Positions 33,912 to 42,945 of a stretch of 64,000 bases of DNA are shown in pieces; positions within the stretch are counted from its first letter, which is position 1; every line of letters begins with the position of its first letter. The translations under genes and the position numbers were made by a program. Origin of the DNA: Uliginosibacterium flavum (GTDB taxonomy: Bacteria; Pseudomonadota; Gammaproteobacteria; Burkholderiales; Rhodocyclaceae); NCBI RefSeq assembly GCF_040566545.1, contig NZ_JBEWZI010000007.1, forward strand, positions 1 to 64,000. Reading direction: 5' to 3'. The notes below the pieces were generated by a model. That model was not told the origin of the DNA. It did no database searches and saw only the letters and a list, made by a program, of their open reading frames with translations.

Positions 33912-35337
33912 AGGAGTCCTCAAAGCGCACAATGTCATCCTCGCCCAGGTAAGAACCAGACTGCACTTCGATGATTTCCAGCGGCAGCTTGCCGGGGTTG
34001 GCAAGACGATGTTTGTGGCCCAACGGAATGTAGGTGGATTCGTTTTCGCCTAGCAGCAGTACTTTGTCTCCATTGACGATTTCAGCTGTACCACTGACGA
34101 CGATCCAGTGTTCGGCGCGATGGTGGTGCATCTGCAAACTGAGCGTGGCACCAGGATTGACGACAATGCGCTTGACCTGGAAGCGCGGCCCCATATCGAT
34201 GCTGTCGTACCAGCCCCAGGGGCGATACACCTTGCGATGACTGGCGGCCAGGGTTTTGCCCTCGGATTTGATGCGGCTGACGATGGCTTTGACGTCTTGC
34301 GCGCGGGATTTGTCTGCGACCATGATGGCGTCAGGTGTTTCAACGACGATGAGGTCTTTGATGCCGACGGTGGCGACCAGGCGACTTTGCGAGAACACGA
34401 GGCTGTTATGCGTGTCCTCCAGCATGACGTCGCCTTGGGTTGCATTGCCGTTCTGGTCTTTGTCGCAGACGGCCCAAAGGGCATCCCAGGCGCCAACATC
34501 GCTCCATCCTGCGTCCATGGGGACGACAACGGCCTGGCCGAGTTCGGGATGGGCGCCGAGTTGTTCCATGACGGCATAGTCGATGGAGTTGGATGGGCAG
34601 GCGGTGAAGGCGGCTTTGTTGACGCGGATGAAGTCGGTGTCGCGCTTGGCTTCATTGACTGACGCCTGGCAGGCCGCGGCGATTTCGGGCGCAAGGGCGG
34701 CCAGGGCTTTCAGCCAGACGCTGGCGCGCATCATGAAGATGCCGGCGTTCCACAGATATTGGCCACTGGCAACGTATTCGGCAGCGCGGGCAGCGTCGGG
34801 TTTTTCGACGAAGGCGACCAGAGCGCGGGCACTGCTGGCGCTGGGCATGATGTCGCCTGTGCGCAGGTAGCCGTAGCCGGTTTCGGCACGATCCGGGACG
34901 ATACCGAAGGTGACCAGCGCGCCGGTTTCGGCTTGCTTGAGGCCCTCACTCATGGCGGCGTGAAAGGCGGGCGTGTTGGTGACGATCTGATCGGCAGGCA
35001 TGACAAGCAACACAGGATCGCCCCCCTCTTGCGTAGCGATCAACGCGGCCAGTTGCATGGCCGGGGCGGTATTGCGGCCCACGGGCTCCAGCACGATGCG
35101 ATCAGACGGCTGACCAATCTGGCGCATTTGCTCGGCGATGATGAAGCGGTGCTCTTCGTTGGTCACCACGATGGGCTTGGCAATATCAGCCGAGAAGCCG
35201 TTCAGCCGCTGGGCGGTGATCTGCAGCAGGCTGTCTTCGCCAGTGAGTGGCAGGAGCTGCTTGGGATAGGTTTCGCGCGAAGCGGGCCACAAACGGGTAC
35301 CGGAACCTCCGGAAAGAATGACTGGCTGTATCGACAT
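33898..35337 (-). CDS. manC: Mannose-1-phosphate guanylyltransferase / mannose-6-phosphate isomerase (bifunctional)
   Basis: About 479 residues from the ATG at 35337. The nucleotidyltransferase domain (1-~335) has VILSGGSGTRLWPASRETYPKQLL and FVEKPDAARAAEYV. The C-terminal cupin domain carries RPWGWYDSIDMG and SLQMHHHRAEHWIVV with the PMI-type metal His residues. It makes GDP-D-mannose, the substrate of Gmd at the other end of the operon. It is the first gene of the run, so the operon promoter should lie in 35,338-35,590. No strong Shine-Dalgarno is visible upstream. Confidence 0.93.
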   Translation of the reverse strand: MSIQPVILSGGSGTRLWPASRETYPKQLLPLTGEDSLLQITAQRLNGFSADIAKPIVVTNEEHRFIIAEQMRQIGQPSDRIVLEPVGRNTAPAMQLAALIATQEGGDPVLLVMPADQIVTNTPAFHAAMSEGLKQAETGALVTFGIVPDRAETGYGYLRTGDIMPSASSARALVAFVEKPDAARAAEYVASGQYLWNAGIFMMRASVWLKALAALAPEIAAACQASVNEAKRDTDFIRVNKAAFTACPSNSIDYAVMEQLGAHPELGQAVVVPMDAGWSDVGAWDALWAVCDKDQNGNATQGDVMLEDTHNSLVFSQSRLVATVGIKDLIVVETPDAIMVADKSRAQDVKAIVSRIKSEGKTLAASHRKVYRPWGWYDSIDMGPRFQVKRIVVNPGATLSLQMHHHRAEHWIVVSGTAEIVNGDKVLLLGENESTYIPLGHKHRLANPGKLPLEIIEVQSGSYLGEDDIVRFEDSYGRN

Positions 35338-35590
35338 TGGGTTGTAATTAATTTTAAATCTACACAAAGCCGCGCAGTTTAAGGCATAGGTAGGCTCTTA
35401 GCCTTGAGTTCTCTTGAATCCAGATCCGCTATCGAAAGAAATTTGCGCCAGAGCAACCTTCAATGCATGCAAGAACGCCTTTGTCTGAGCTCTTTGCCCA
35501 AAAGGGCATGATGCAATTTCGTGCCGAAAGTAGGCTGTGTAGCGATCCAGCTACACTAACGGCCCCCTGCCAGCGATCTTGACAAACCTC
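35338..35590. promoter_or_regulatory. Divergent intergenic region between the polysaccharide operon and cutA
   Basis: About 250 bases separating manC (-) from cutA (+). The half next to manC is A+T-rich (TTTAAAATTAATTAC on the minus strand) and is the natural place for the operon promoter. A perfect inverted repeat GTGTAGC-6-GCTACAC lies at 35537-35556, about 35 bases before the cutA ATG, and could be an operator or part of a promoter. I see no JUMPstart/ops element and no coding ORF. Confidence 0.5.
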
Positions 35591-35917
35591 ATGTCTACCG
35601 AGTGCCTGCTCGTCCTCTGCAACACGCCTGACACCGCCTGCGCCGAGCAAATTGCGCAGGCACTAGTGGAACGCCGGCTCGCAGCCTGTGTCAATATCCT
35701 CGCGCCCTGCCGTTCGGTGTATCGCTGGCAAGGCGCGGTCGAGCACGCGACGGAAGTGCCACTGCTGATCAAGACGACCGCCGCTCGTTACGCCGCACTG
35801 GAAACTGCAATCCGCGCACTTCATCCTTACGAAGTTCCCGAGATCATTGCCCTGCCCCTGAGCACTGGCCTGCCTGCGTACCTGGGGTGGATCACACAAG
35901 AGACTGCCGACGCATGA
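35591..35917 (+). CDS. cutA: Divalent-cation tolerance protein CutA
   Basis: A 108-residue protein from the ATG at 35591. It matches the CutA family: VLCNTPDTACAEQIAQALVERRLAACVNILAPCRSVYRWQG near the N-terminus, LIKTTAARYAALETAIRALHPYEVPEIIALP in the middle, and a short YLGWI C-terminus. The family forms a trimeric ferredoxin-like fold and was linked to copper tolerance in E. coli. Its end overlaps the dsbD start by four bases (ATGA), and the cutA-dsbD arrangement is common in proteobacteria. Confidence 0.93.
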   Translation: MSTECLLVLCNTPDTACAEQIAQALVERRLAACVNILAPCRSVYRWQGAVEHATEVPLLIKTTAARYAALETAIRALHPYEVPEIIALPLSTGLPAYLGWITQETADA

Positions 35918-37770
35918 AACGTTTTCTGCTGCTTGCCCTGCTGTGTTTTGCCCCGTTCGTCGGGGCTGCAACGCCCGAGCCTCTGCCGCCGGAGAAGGCT
36001 TACAAGCTGGCGGCCAGCCTGCTGGACGAGCAGACCGTGGAGGTGCGCTTCAGCATCGAGCCCGGCTATTACCTGTATCGCGACAAGCTCAGCTTCAGCC
36101 TCGAATCCGCCAGCGCGCAACTCGGCACGGTAACCCTGCCGCAAGGGTTGGATCACGAGGACAAGTTCTTCGGCAAGCAGCAGATCTATCGCGACGCCCT
36201 GCGCTTCACCCTGCCCCTGGCCTCACCCGCCAACGGGCCAGTGACGCTGGTGGTAACGCATCAGGGCTGTGCCGATTTCGGCATCTGCTATCCGCCCAGC
36301 GTGGTGCCGGTGGAGTTGAAGCGCTCCAATATGTCCAGCATCGCTACGCCTGCGGGCAAAACAACTCCTGACTGGATAGCCGCACTGGACAAGCCTGAGC
36401 AGGCAGGCATGCTGGAGACGCCCGCCAGCAGTGCGCCTTCAGGCATGCAGACTGAAGAGCCAGAACAGGAGCGGGTCTCCAGACTGCTCGATGGCGGCAA
36501 CCTGGCGCTGATCATGCTGAGCTTCTTCGGTTTCGGGCTGCTGCTGTGCTTCACGCCGTGCACGTTACCGATGCTGCCAATCCTCTCCGGCATCATCGTT
36601 GGCCACGGCCACAAGATCAGCCACACGCGCGCCTTCGTGCTGTGCAGTGCGTACGTTCTGGGCATGGCCTTCACCTACGCGCTGGCCGGCGTGGCGGCCG
36701 GTTTTTCCGGCCAGCTGCTGTCGGCCTGGCTGCAGAACGTGTGGGTGCTCGGCGCCTTCGCGCTGCTTTTCGTGATCCTCGCCCTGTCGATGTTCGGCGT
36801 ATATGAACTGCAGATTCCGGCGCGCTGGCAGCACACGCTCTCGGCCAGCGCCCACCACCACGGCGGTTCGGTGCGCCAGCTGGCGATCATGGGCGCCATC
36901 TCGGCGCTGATCGTCGGCCCCTGCGTTGCGGCCCCGCTGGCCGGTGCCCTGCTGTATATCGCCAAGACGCACGACGCGGTGCTCGGCGGCCTGGCCCTGT
37001 TCGCGCTGGGTCTGGGTATGGGCGCGCCGCTGATCCTCATCGGCGTGGCCGCGCGGCGTTTCCTGCCGAAACCGGGCGCCTGGATGGAAGGCGTCAAGCG
37101 TTTCTTCGGCCTGATGCTGCTGGCCACCGCGCTGTACCTGATCTCGCCCGTGTTGCCGACCATCCTGCCCATGTTCGGCTGGGCCGCGCTGCTGATCACC
37201 GGCGGCGTCTTTCTGCGTGCGCTCGATTCACTGCCCGCCGAGGCGCGCCCCACCCAACGGCTGTTCAAGGCGCTCGGCCTCCTCGCCCTGCTGGCCGGCG
37301 GCGCCATCCTCATCGGCGCGCTGGCCGGCAACCGCAACCCGCTGCAGCCGCTCGCCGGCCTCGGCGGGATCAGCAGCTGCGCGGCCGCGCAAACCTGCGA
37401 AAACACCGCGCCGCGTTTCGAGCGCATCAAAAGCAGCGCCGAGCTCGACGCCCGCATCGCCGCCAGCAGCAAACCCGTGATGCTCGATTTCTATGCCGAC
37501 TGGTGCGTCAGCTGCAAGGAGATGGAGCACGAGACTTTCAGTGACCCCAAAATCGCCGCCCAGCTCGCCGGCTTCACCCTGCTGCAGGCCGACGTCACCG
37601 CCAACACGCCGGATGATCGCGAGTTGCTCAAGCGCTTCGGGCTTTTTGGCCCGCCGGGGATTCTGTTCTTTGCGCCGGGCGGCAAGGAAATTGAGGGCAA
37701 GCGGGTGGTGGGGTTTATGGGGGTGGAGGGGTTTGGTAAAGTCCTTGAGGGCATCCTCAATGCCCACTGA
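35914..37770 (+). CDS. dsbD: Thiol:disulfide interchange protein DsbD
   Basis: A 618-residue protein from the ATG at 35914, with signal peptide MKRFLLLALLCFAPFVGAA. The periplasmic alpha domain has the Cys pair GCADFGIC (C119, C125). The eight-helix beta domain carries LCFTPCTLPMLPILSG (C216) and VGPCVAAPLAGAL (C337). The C-terminal thioredoxin-like gamma domain has DWCVSCKE (C531, C534). All six redox cysteines are present. It carries electrons from cytoplasmic thioredoxin to periplasmic DsbC, DsbG and CcmG. Confidence 0.96.
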   Translation: MKRFLLLALLCFAPFVGAATPEPLPPEKAYKLAASLLDEQTVEVRFSIEPGYYLYRDKLSFSLESASAQLGTVTLPQGLDHEDKFFGKQQIYRDALRFTLPLASPANGPVTLVVTHQGCADFGICYPPSVVPVELKRSNMSSIATPAGKTTPDWIAALDKPEQAGMLETPASSAPSGMQTEEPEQERVSRLLDGGNLALIMLSFFGFGLLLCFTPCTLPMLPILSGIIVGHGHKISHTRAFVLCSAYVLGMAFTYALAGVAAGFSGQLLSAWLQNVWVLGAFALLFVILALSMFGVYELQIPARWQHTLSASAHHHGGSVRQLAIMGAISALIVGPCVAAPLAGALLYIAKTHDAVLGGLALFALGLGMGAPLILIGVAARRFLPKPGAWMEGVKRFFGLMLLATALYLISPVLPTILPMFGWAALLITGGVFLRALDSLPAEARPTQRLFKALGLLALLAGGAILIGALAGNRNPLQPLAGLGGISSCAAAQTCENTAPRFERIKSSAELDARIAASSKPVMLDFYADWCVSCKEMEHETFSDPKIAAQLAGFTLLQADVTANTPDDRELLKRFGLFGPPGILFFAPGGKEIEGKRVVGFMGVEGFGKVLEGILNAH

Positions 37771-38281
37771 TCAGCCCACCTTGATACAAGCCACTCGCAA
37801 CTCATGGGTGTTCAGCTCATGGCACTTGGCTGCGGCAACTGTTGTTTGTTTTCTTCTCAGCCAGCGCTTTGCACAGTTATGGCTGTTTCTGATTGTGCCG
37901 TCCCTGTTTGGCTGGCTCATCGCCGCAAGCGTCACCTGCTGGCGCACCCGCAGTCATGGCAAGCATTTCATTGGGCTTATCGCGGTCTGGATTTGCGCTT
38001 TGGTCGTCGGCACGCAACTACGCCATTGGCAGGAAACCAGGATTCGTGCGCACGCAGAACAGATTCTCGCCAAGACTGAAGACTATATGTCCAAGCACGG
38101 CAGCTGTCCCAAGCAGGCCGAAGACATCGGAGAAAGCAGAGAGAAATTACGCCGCAAATGGGGAATCGTCTACGCCTGTGGCGAGTCAGTGCCAATGCTG
38201 GCTTACATGTCTCTGGGCAATGGCTTTGACCGTTACTACTACGATTTCAAGAACAAGGTTTGGACGTTTCACCCGGACTGA
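37760..38281 (+). CDS. Small membrane protein of unknown function
   Basis: 173 residues from the ATG at 37760, which overlaps the dsbD stop by 11 bases; TTGAGGG precedes it by about 10. Three hydrophobic segments lie in the N-terminal ~100 residues (AAATVVCFLL, LWLFLIVPSLFGWLIAASV, FIGLIAVWICALVVG). They are followed by a soluble C-terminal part with two Cys (SCPKQ and VYACGE), RRKWGIVYACGESVPMLAYM and YYYDFKNKVWTF. I do not recognise the family. Translational coupling to DsbD suggests an envelope-related role. Confidence 0.6.
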   Translation: MPTDQPTLIQATRNSWVFSSWHLAAATVVCFLLSQRFAQLWLFLIVPSLFGWLIAASVTCWRTRSHGKHFIGLIAVWICALVVGTQLRHWQETRIRAHAEQILAKTEDYMSKHGSCPKQAEDIGESREKLRRKWGIVYACGESVPMLAYMSLGNGFDRYYYDFKNKVWTFHPD

Positions 38282-38474
38282 AGTTTGGTCGCCTTGTATG
38301 AAGAACCATATGACCAGCATGGCCCCCGGGCCCAAGCACGCGCGGGTTACGCTGCGCTAACCCGCCCTACACGACCCTGCCTGAAGACCCGCTCCCGGCG
38401 ACCCTCTGCAAGCATCATGCCGCAAGAGCCAGGCCCCATGCGCCTCTCCGACCACCCACCTTTGAAAGCCTGAA
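38282..38474. other. Intergenic region with palindromic repeat
   Basis: About 190 bases before ridA with no gene. It holds CGGGTTA-8-TAACCCG at 38343-38364, inside a longer GCGCGGGTTA...TAACCCGCCCTAC context that resembles dispersed intergenic repeats of many proteobacteria. Confidence 0.5.
38343..38364. repeat. Dispersed palindromic repeat (CGGGTTA/TAACCCG)
   Basis: Perfect 7-base arms with an 8-base spacer. The context GGGTTACGCTGCGCTAACCC is familiar as an intergenic repeat element in many proteobacterial genomes. No second copy lies in this window. Confidence 0.55.
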
Positions 38475-38834
38475 ATGAGCACCGAGATCACCCGCCTCAA
38501 CCCCGCAGCCCGCTACGCGGATGCGACTGTCTTCAATGGTCTGGTGCAGGCGGTGGAGGTGCCGGCCGAGGAAAGCGGCGATATCCGCAGCCAGACCGCG
38601 AGCATGCTGGCCCTGCTGGAAAGCACGCTGAACGCGGCGGGATCGGGCAAGGAGCGCCTGCTGATGGCAACGATCTACCTCGTTGACATGGTGGACTACG
38701 CGGACATGAACGCGGTGTGGGAAGCCTGGCTGCCGGTGGGCGCTGCGCCTTCGCGGGCTTGCGTGCAGGTGGTTCGCCTGGCCAAGCCGGGCTGGCGCGT
38801 GGAGATTGCGGTGATGGCGGCGCAGGGCGCGTAG
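38475..38834 (+). CDS. RidA family protein (reactive intermediate/imine deaminase-like)
   Basis: A 119-residue protein from the ATG at 38475. It matches the YjgF/YER057c/UK114 family: RYADATVFNGLVQAVEVP near the start, DIRSQTASMLALLESTLNAAGSGKERLLMATIYLVDM in the centre, and PSRACVQVVRLAKPGWRVEIAVMA at the end. The Arg in PSRACVQV is the residue that binds carboxylates in active RidA enzymes. The length is slightly below the usual 125-130. It follows a dispersed repeat and its stop codon abuts another. Confidence 0.88.
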   Translation: MSTEITRLNPAARYADATVFNGLVQAVEVPAEESGDIRSQTASMLALLESTLNAAGSGKERLLMATIYLVDMVDYADMNAVWEAWLPVGAAPSRACVQVVRLAKPGWRVEIAVMAAQGA

Positions 38835-38884
38835 GTGCGGCTTCAGCCGCACACCACCGTGGGAATGGCCGACTGAAGTCGGCC
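38835..38884. repeat. REP-like palindrome doublet
   Basis: Two perfect palindromes in tandem: GTGCGGC-TTCA-GCCGCAC at 38835-38852 and GGCCGACT-GA-AGTCGGCC at 38867-38884, with flanking GTAGG and CCTAC (38831-38835 and 38884-38888). The first begins directly after the ridA stop. The arrangement resembles paired REP/BIME elements and could act as a terminator or mRNA-end stabiliser. Confidence 0.6.
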
Positions 38885-39005
38885 CTACGAAAACCCAGCC
38901 CCCAAAACCCGCGCTCACCTGCGGGTCGCGTTTGTCCGCCCGAAGCCCTAAAATACAGGCTCTGCCTCCCCAGGCAGGCCCATAAAACAAAAGACCCCCT
39001 ACGTC

Positions 39006-42000
39006 ATGCAACTCGCCCCCGAATTCGTCCATGCCCAGCCGCCGGTGCGCCTGCGCGAGATTCCGTATAACTACACCTCGTTTTCCGACCGCGAGATCGT
39101 CATCCGCCTGCTCGGCGACGAGATGTGGGCGGTGCTGGACAGCCTGCGTGCGGAGCGCGTCACGGGCCGCTCGGCGCGCATGCTCTACGAGGTGCTGGGC
39201 GATATCTGGGTGGTGCAGCGCAACCCGTATCTGGAAGACGATCTGCTGGACAACCCGAAGCGCCGCAAGGCGCTGCTGGAAGCCCTGCGCCACCGCCTGC
39301 ACGAGGTAGACAAGCGCCGCGTGGATTCCGAGGCAGATGATGCCGGGCGCAGCGACAAGGTGGGCCTGCTGGTGCAGGCGGCGCACAAGGCCGTTGATGC
39401 CTTTGCCGCGCATTTTGAACACACCGCCGAACTGCGCCGCCGCACGCTGAAAAGCCTACTGCGCCACACGCGCCGCGACAACATCTGCTTCGACGGCTAT
39501 GCGCGCGTTTCGCACGTGACGGACGCCACCGACTGGCGCGTGGAATATCCCTTCGTGGTGCTGTATCCGGATACAGAAGAGGAAATCGGCCATCTGGTGC
39601 GCGACGCCATCGAACTGGGCCTGACCATCATTCCGCGTGGCGGCGGCACGGGCTACACCGGCGGCGCGGTGCCGCTGACAGCCAATTCCGTGGTCATCAA
39701 TACCGAGAAGCTGATCGACATCGGCAAGGTCGAACTGCTGACCGAACTGCCGGGCGTGGCCCAGCCTTACGCGACGGTATTCACCGGCGCAGGCGTGGTG
39801 ACGCGCCGCGTGATGGATCTGGCCGACGAGACGGGGCTGGTCTTCGCCTGCGACCCGACCTCGGCGGATGCTTCCTGCATTGGTGGCAACGTGGCGATGA
39901 ACGCCGGCGGCAAGAAGGCCGTGCTGTGGGGCACGGCGCTGGACAACCTCGCCTCATGGAAGATGGTCACGCCGGACGGCAACTGGCTGGAAGTGGAGCG
40001 CCTGAATCACAACCTGGGCAAGATCCACGATCAGGCCGAGGTGCTGTTCCGTCTGAAGCGTTTCGACAGCAGCGGCAAGACGCTGATCGGCGAAGAATTC
40101 CTGACCATTCCCGGCGCGAAATTCCGCAAAGTGGGCCTCGGCAAGGATGTGACCGACAAATTCCTCGGCGGCCTGCCCGGCATCCAGAAGGAAGGCTGCG
40201 ACGGCATCATCACCTCGGCGCGCTGGATTTTGCACAAACTGCCGGCGCACACGCGCACGGTATGTCTGGAGTTTTTCAGCCAGGTACGCGAAGCCGTGCC
40301 GGCGATTGTCGAGATCAAGGATTTCATCGAATCGCTGCCCAAGACCGGCCCGGCGCGCATCATGCTGGCCGGCCTGGAGCATCTGGACGAGCGTTACGTG
40401 CGGGCCGTGGGCTATGCCACCAAGGCCAAGCAACATGGCCGCCCTAAAATGGTATTGATCGGCGACATCGTCGGTGACGACGAAACCGCCGTGGCGCAGG
40501 CCGCGTCGGAAGTGGTGCGCCTGTGCAATACGCGCGGTGCCGAAGGCTTCGTGGCCGTCACGGCCGAAACCCGCAAGAAATTCTGGCTGGATCGTTCGCG
40601 CACAGCGGCGATTGCGAAACACACCAACGCCTTCAAGATCAATGAAGACGTGGTGATCCCGCTGCCGCGCATGGGCGACTATTGCGATGGCATCGAGCGG
40701 ATCAATATCGAACTGTCGATCAAGAGCAAGCTGCGTCTGTGCGATGCGCTGAGCGATTTTTTCCACGGCGAATTGCCACTGCGCGCCAGTGAATCGGCGC
40801 TGGACAAGGACGAGCTGATCGGCGACCGCCGCGTGCGCGCGCTGGAAGCTGTAGCGACGGTGCGGGCACGCTGGGCATGGGTACTGGACAGTCTGGATCT
40901 GCCACTGGCTGAAGCAGAAGCGCAATTCACTGAGCGCGGCGTCGAAGTCGGGCCGCTGAAAAATCGCGCCGACGAGCTGCGTCTGTTTCACCGCGTTCAG
41001 GACTATTCCCTGCGCATTTCATGGAAGACCGAACTGAAGGCGCTGATCGAAGACATCTTCGAAGGCAGCACCTGCCGCCCGGTGATCGAGCGCACCGAAG
41101 CAATCCAGAAAGAAATCCTGCGCAGCCGCGTGTTCGTGGCCCTGCACATGCACGCGGGCGACGGCAATGTGCACACCAACCTGCCAGTCAACTCCGATCA
41201 TTACGCAATGCTGCAGGAAGCCAACGCCGCCGTCGAACGCATCATGCATCTGGCGCGCGGACTGGGCGGTGTGATCTCCGGCGAGCATGGCATTGGCATC
41301 ACGAAGTACGAGTTCCTCACCGCAGAAGAGCTGGCACCTTTCCACGCCTACAAACAAAAAGTTGACCCGGAAGGCCGCTTCAACAAGGGCAAGCTGATGC
41401 CCGGCGCGGATCTGCGCAACGCCTACACGCCCTCCTTCAACCTGATGGGCCACGAGTCGCTGATCATGCAGCAGAGCGACATCGGTGCGATCTCAGCCTC
41501 GGTGAAGGATTGCCTGCGCTGTGGCAAGTGCAAGCCCGTATGCTCGACGCACGTACCGCGCGCCAACCTGCTCTACTCGCCGCGCAACAAGATCCTCGCC
41601 ACGTCTCTTTTGATAGAAGCCTTCCTGTACGAAGAGCAGACGCGGCGCGGCGTATCGATCAAGCACTGGGAAGAGTTCGAGGACGTGGGTGATCACTGCA
41701 CGATCTGCCACAAGTGCTACACGCCCTGCCCGGTGGATATCGACTTCGGCGATGTGTCGATGGCCATGCGCAGCCTGCTGCGCAAGATGGGCAAGCAGAG
41801 CTTCAATCCCGCCAAGACCCTGGCGATGGCCTTCCTGAACACCACCTCGCCGGAGAAGATCAAGTTCCTGCGCACGGTGAGCATCAAGTGGGCCTACAAG
41901 GCGCAACGTCTGGCCGTCGATCTGCTGCGTCCGCTCTCGCGCGGCAGCACCCGGCAGCCGCCCGCTTCGCTGGGCAAACCAGCACTGAAGGCGCAGGTGA

Positions 42001-42926
42001 TCCACTTCGTGAACAAGAAAATGCCGGGCAACCTGCCGAAGAAGACCTCGCGTGCGCTGCTCGACATTGAAGACGACGATATCGTGCCGGTGATCCGCGA
42101 TCCGCAGAAGACCAAGGTGGACTCTGAGGCCGTGTTCTACTTCCCCGGCTGCGGCTCGGAGCGTCTGTTCTCGCAAGTGGGTCTGGCCACGCAGGCCATG
42201 CTGTATCACGTCGGCGTGCAGACGGTGCTGCCGCCGGGTTACCTGTGCTGCGGCTATCCACAGCGCGGCTCGGGCCAGGACGACAAGGCCGAGAAGATCA
42301 CCACGGACAATCGCGTGCTCTTCCACCGCGTCGCCAATACGCTCAACTACCTGGACATCAAGACGGTGGTAGTGAGCTGCGGCACCTGTTTCGATCAGCT
42401 CACCAAGTACGAATTCGACAAGATCTTCCCGGGCTGCCGCCTGCTGGACATTCACGAATACCTCCTCGAAAAGGGCGTGAAGCTGGAGGGCGTGAACGGC
42501 AGGCGCTACATGTATCACGACCCCTGCCACAGCCCGATGAAACAGCAAGATCCGCTCAAGACGGTGAACGCGCTGATCAGCACCGTGGATAGCGTGAAGA
42601 TCGAGAAGAGTGACCGCTGCTGTGGCGAATCCGGCACGCTGGCCATCGCCCGCCCGGACATCTCGACCCAGGTGCGCTTCCGCAAGGAAGAGGAACTGGT
42701 CAAGGGCGCCGACAAGTTGCGCGCGGATGGTTTCGCTGGCGATCTGAAGATCCTGACTTCCTGCCCGAGCTGCCTGCAGGGTCTGCAGCGCTACAACGAA
42801 GATGTGGAAGGGCTGGACGCGGATTACATCGTCATTGAGCTGGCCAAGAATATCCTCGGCAGGGATTGGCTGCCGACCTACGTCAAGCAGGCCAATGCCG
42901 GCGGCATCGAACGAGTTCTGCTGTAA
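39006..42926 (+). CDS. Large FAD/FMN-binding oxidoreductase with Fe-S and CCG domains
   Basis: A 1,306-residue protein from the ATG at 39006. An N-terminal segment of ~170 residues (DUF3683-like) precedes a FAD-binding_4 domain, in which VVLYPDTEEEIGHLV and IIPRGGGTGYTGGAVP are the FAD pyrophosphate loop. It continues with the FAD-linked oxidase C-terminal domain (ALHMHAGDGNVHTNLP, GVISGEHGIGITKYEF). Two 4Fe-4S motifs follow near residues 836 (CLRCGKCKPVC) and 898 (CTICHKCYTPC), then two CCG domains (FPGCGSE...LCCGYP near 1049-1082 and DPCH...CCGESG near 1205). It resembles glycolate or D-lactate oxidase fused to its electron-transfer subunit. The substrate is not settled by sequence. Confidence 0.9.
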   Translation: MQLAPEFVHAQPPVRLREIPYNYTSFSDREIVIRLLGDEMWAVLDSLRAERVTGRSARMLYEVLGDIWVVQRNPYLEDDLLDNPKRRKALLEALRHRLHEVDKRRVDSEADDAGRSDKVGLLVQAAHKAVDAFAAHFEHTAELRRRTLKSLLRHTRRDNICFDGYARVSHVTDATDWRVEYPFVVLYPDTEEEIGHLVRDAIELGLTIIPRGGGTGYTGGAVPLTANSVVINTEKLIDIGKVELLTELPGVAQPYATVFTGAGVVTRRVMDLADETGLVFACDPTSADASCIGGNVAMNAGGKKAVLWGTALDNLASWKMVTPDGNWLEVERLNHNLGKIHDQAEVLFRLKRFDSSGKTLIGEEFLTIPGAKFRKVGLGKDVTDKFLGGLPGIQKEGCDGIITSARWILHKLPAHTRTVCLEFFSQVREAVPAIVEIKDFIESLPKTGPARIMLAGLEHLDERYVRAVGYATKAKQHGRPKMVLIGDIVGDDETAVAQAASEVVRLCNTRGAEGFVAVTAETRKKFWLDRSRTAAIAKHTNAFKINEDVVIPLPRMGDYCDGIERINIELSIKSKLRLCDALSDFFHGELPLRASESALDKDELIGDRRVRALEAVATVRARWAWVLDSLDLPLAEAEAQFTERGVEVGPLKNRADELRLFHRVQDYSLRISWKTELKALIEDIFEGSTCRPVIERTEAIQKEILRSRVFVALHMHAGDGNVHTNLPVNSDHYAMLQEANAAVERIMHLARGLGGVISGEHGIGITKYEFLTAEELAPFHAYKQKVDPEGRFNKGKLMPGADLRNAYTPSFNLMGHESLIMQQSDIGAISASVKDCLRCGKCKPVCSTHVPRANLLYSPRNKILATSLLIEAFLYEEQTRRGVSIKHWEEFEDVGDHCTICHKCYTPCPVDIDFGDVSMAMRSLLRKMGKQSFNPAKTLAMAFLNTTSPEKIKFLRTVSIKWAYKAQRLAVDLLRPLSRGSTRQPPASLGKPALKAQVIHFVNKKMPGNLPKKTSRALLDIEDDDIVPVIRDPQKTKVDSEAVFYFPGCGSERLFSQVGLATQAMLYHVGVQTVLPPGYLCCGYPQRGSGQDDKAEKITTDNRVLFHRVANTLNYLDIKTVVVSCGTCFDQLTKYEFDKIFPGCRLLDIHEYLLEKGVKLEGVNGRRYMYHDPCHSPMKQQDPLKTVNALISTVDSVKIEKSDRCCGESGTLAIARPDISTQVRFRKEEELVKGADKLRADGFAGDLKILTSCPSCLQGLQRYNEDVEGLDADYIVIELAKNILGRDWLPTYVKQANAGGIERVLL

Positions 42927-42945
42927 TCAACCGGAAACACATCAA

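Noticed and set aside
1..35337. CRISPR array or prophage in the polysaccharide region
   Set aside because: No regularly spaced short repeats and no integrase, capsid or tail genes were seen; the only tandem repeats are the 387-base protein-coding ones.
38341..38474. 38-codon to 60-codon frames before ridA
   Set aside because: They cover palindromic repeats and have no RBS or conserved sequence.
39954..40991. 345-codon minus-strand open frame
   Set aside because: Antisense to the FAD/Fe-S oxidoreductase; no RBS or motif.
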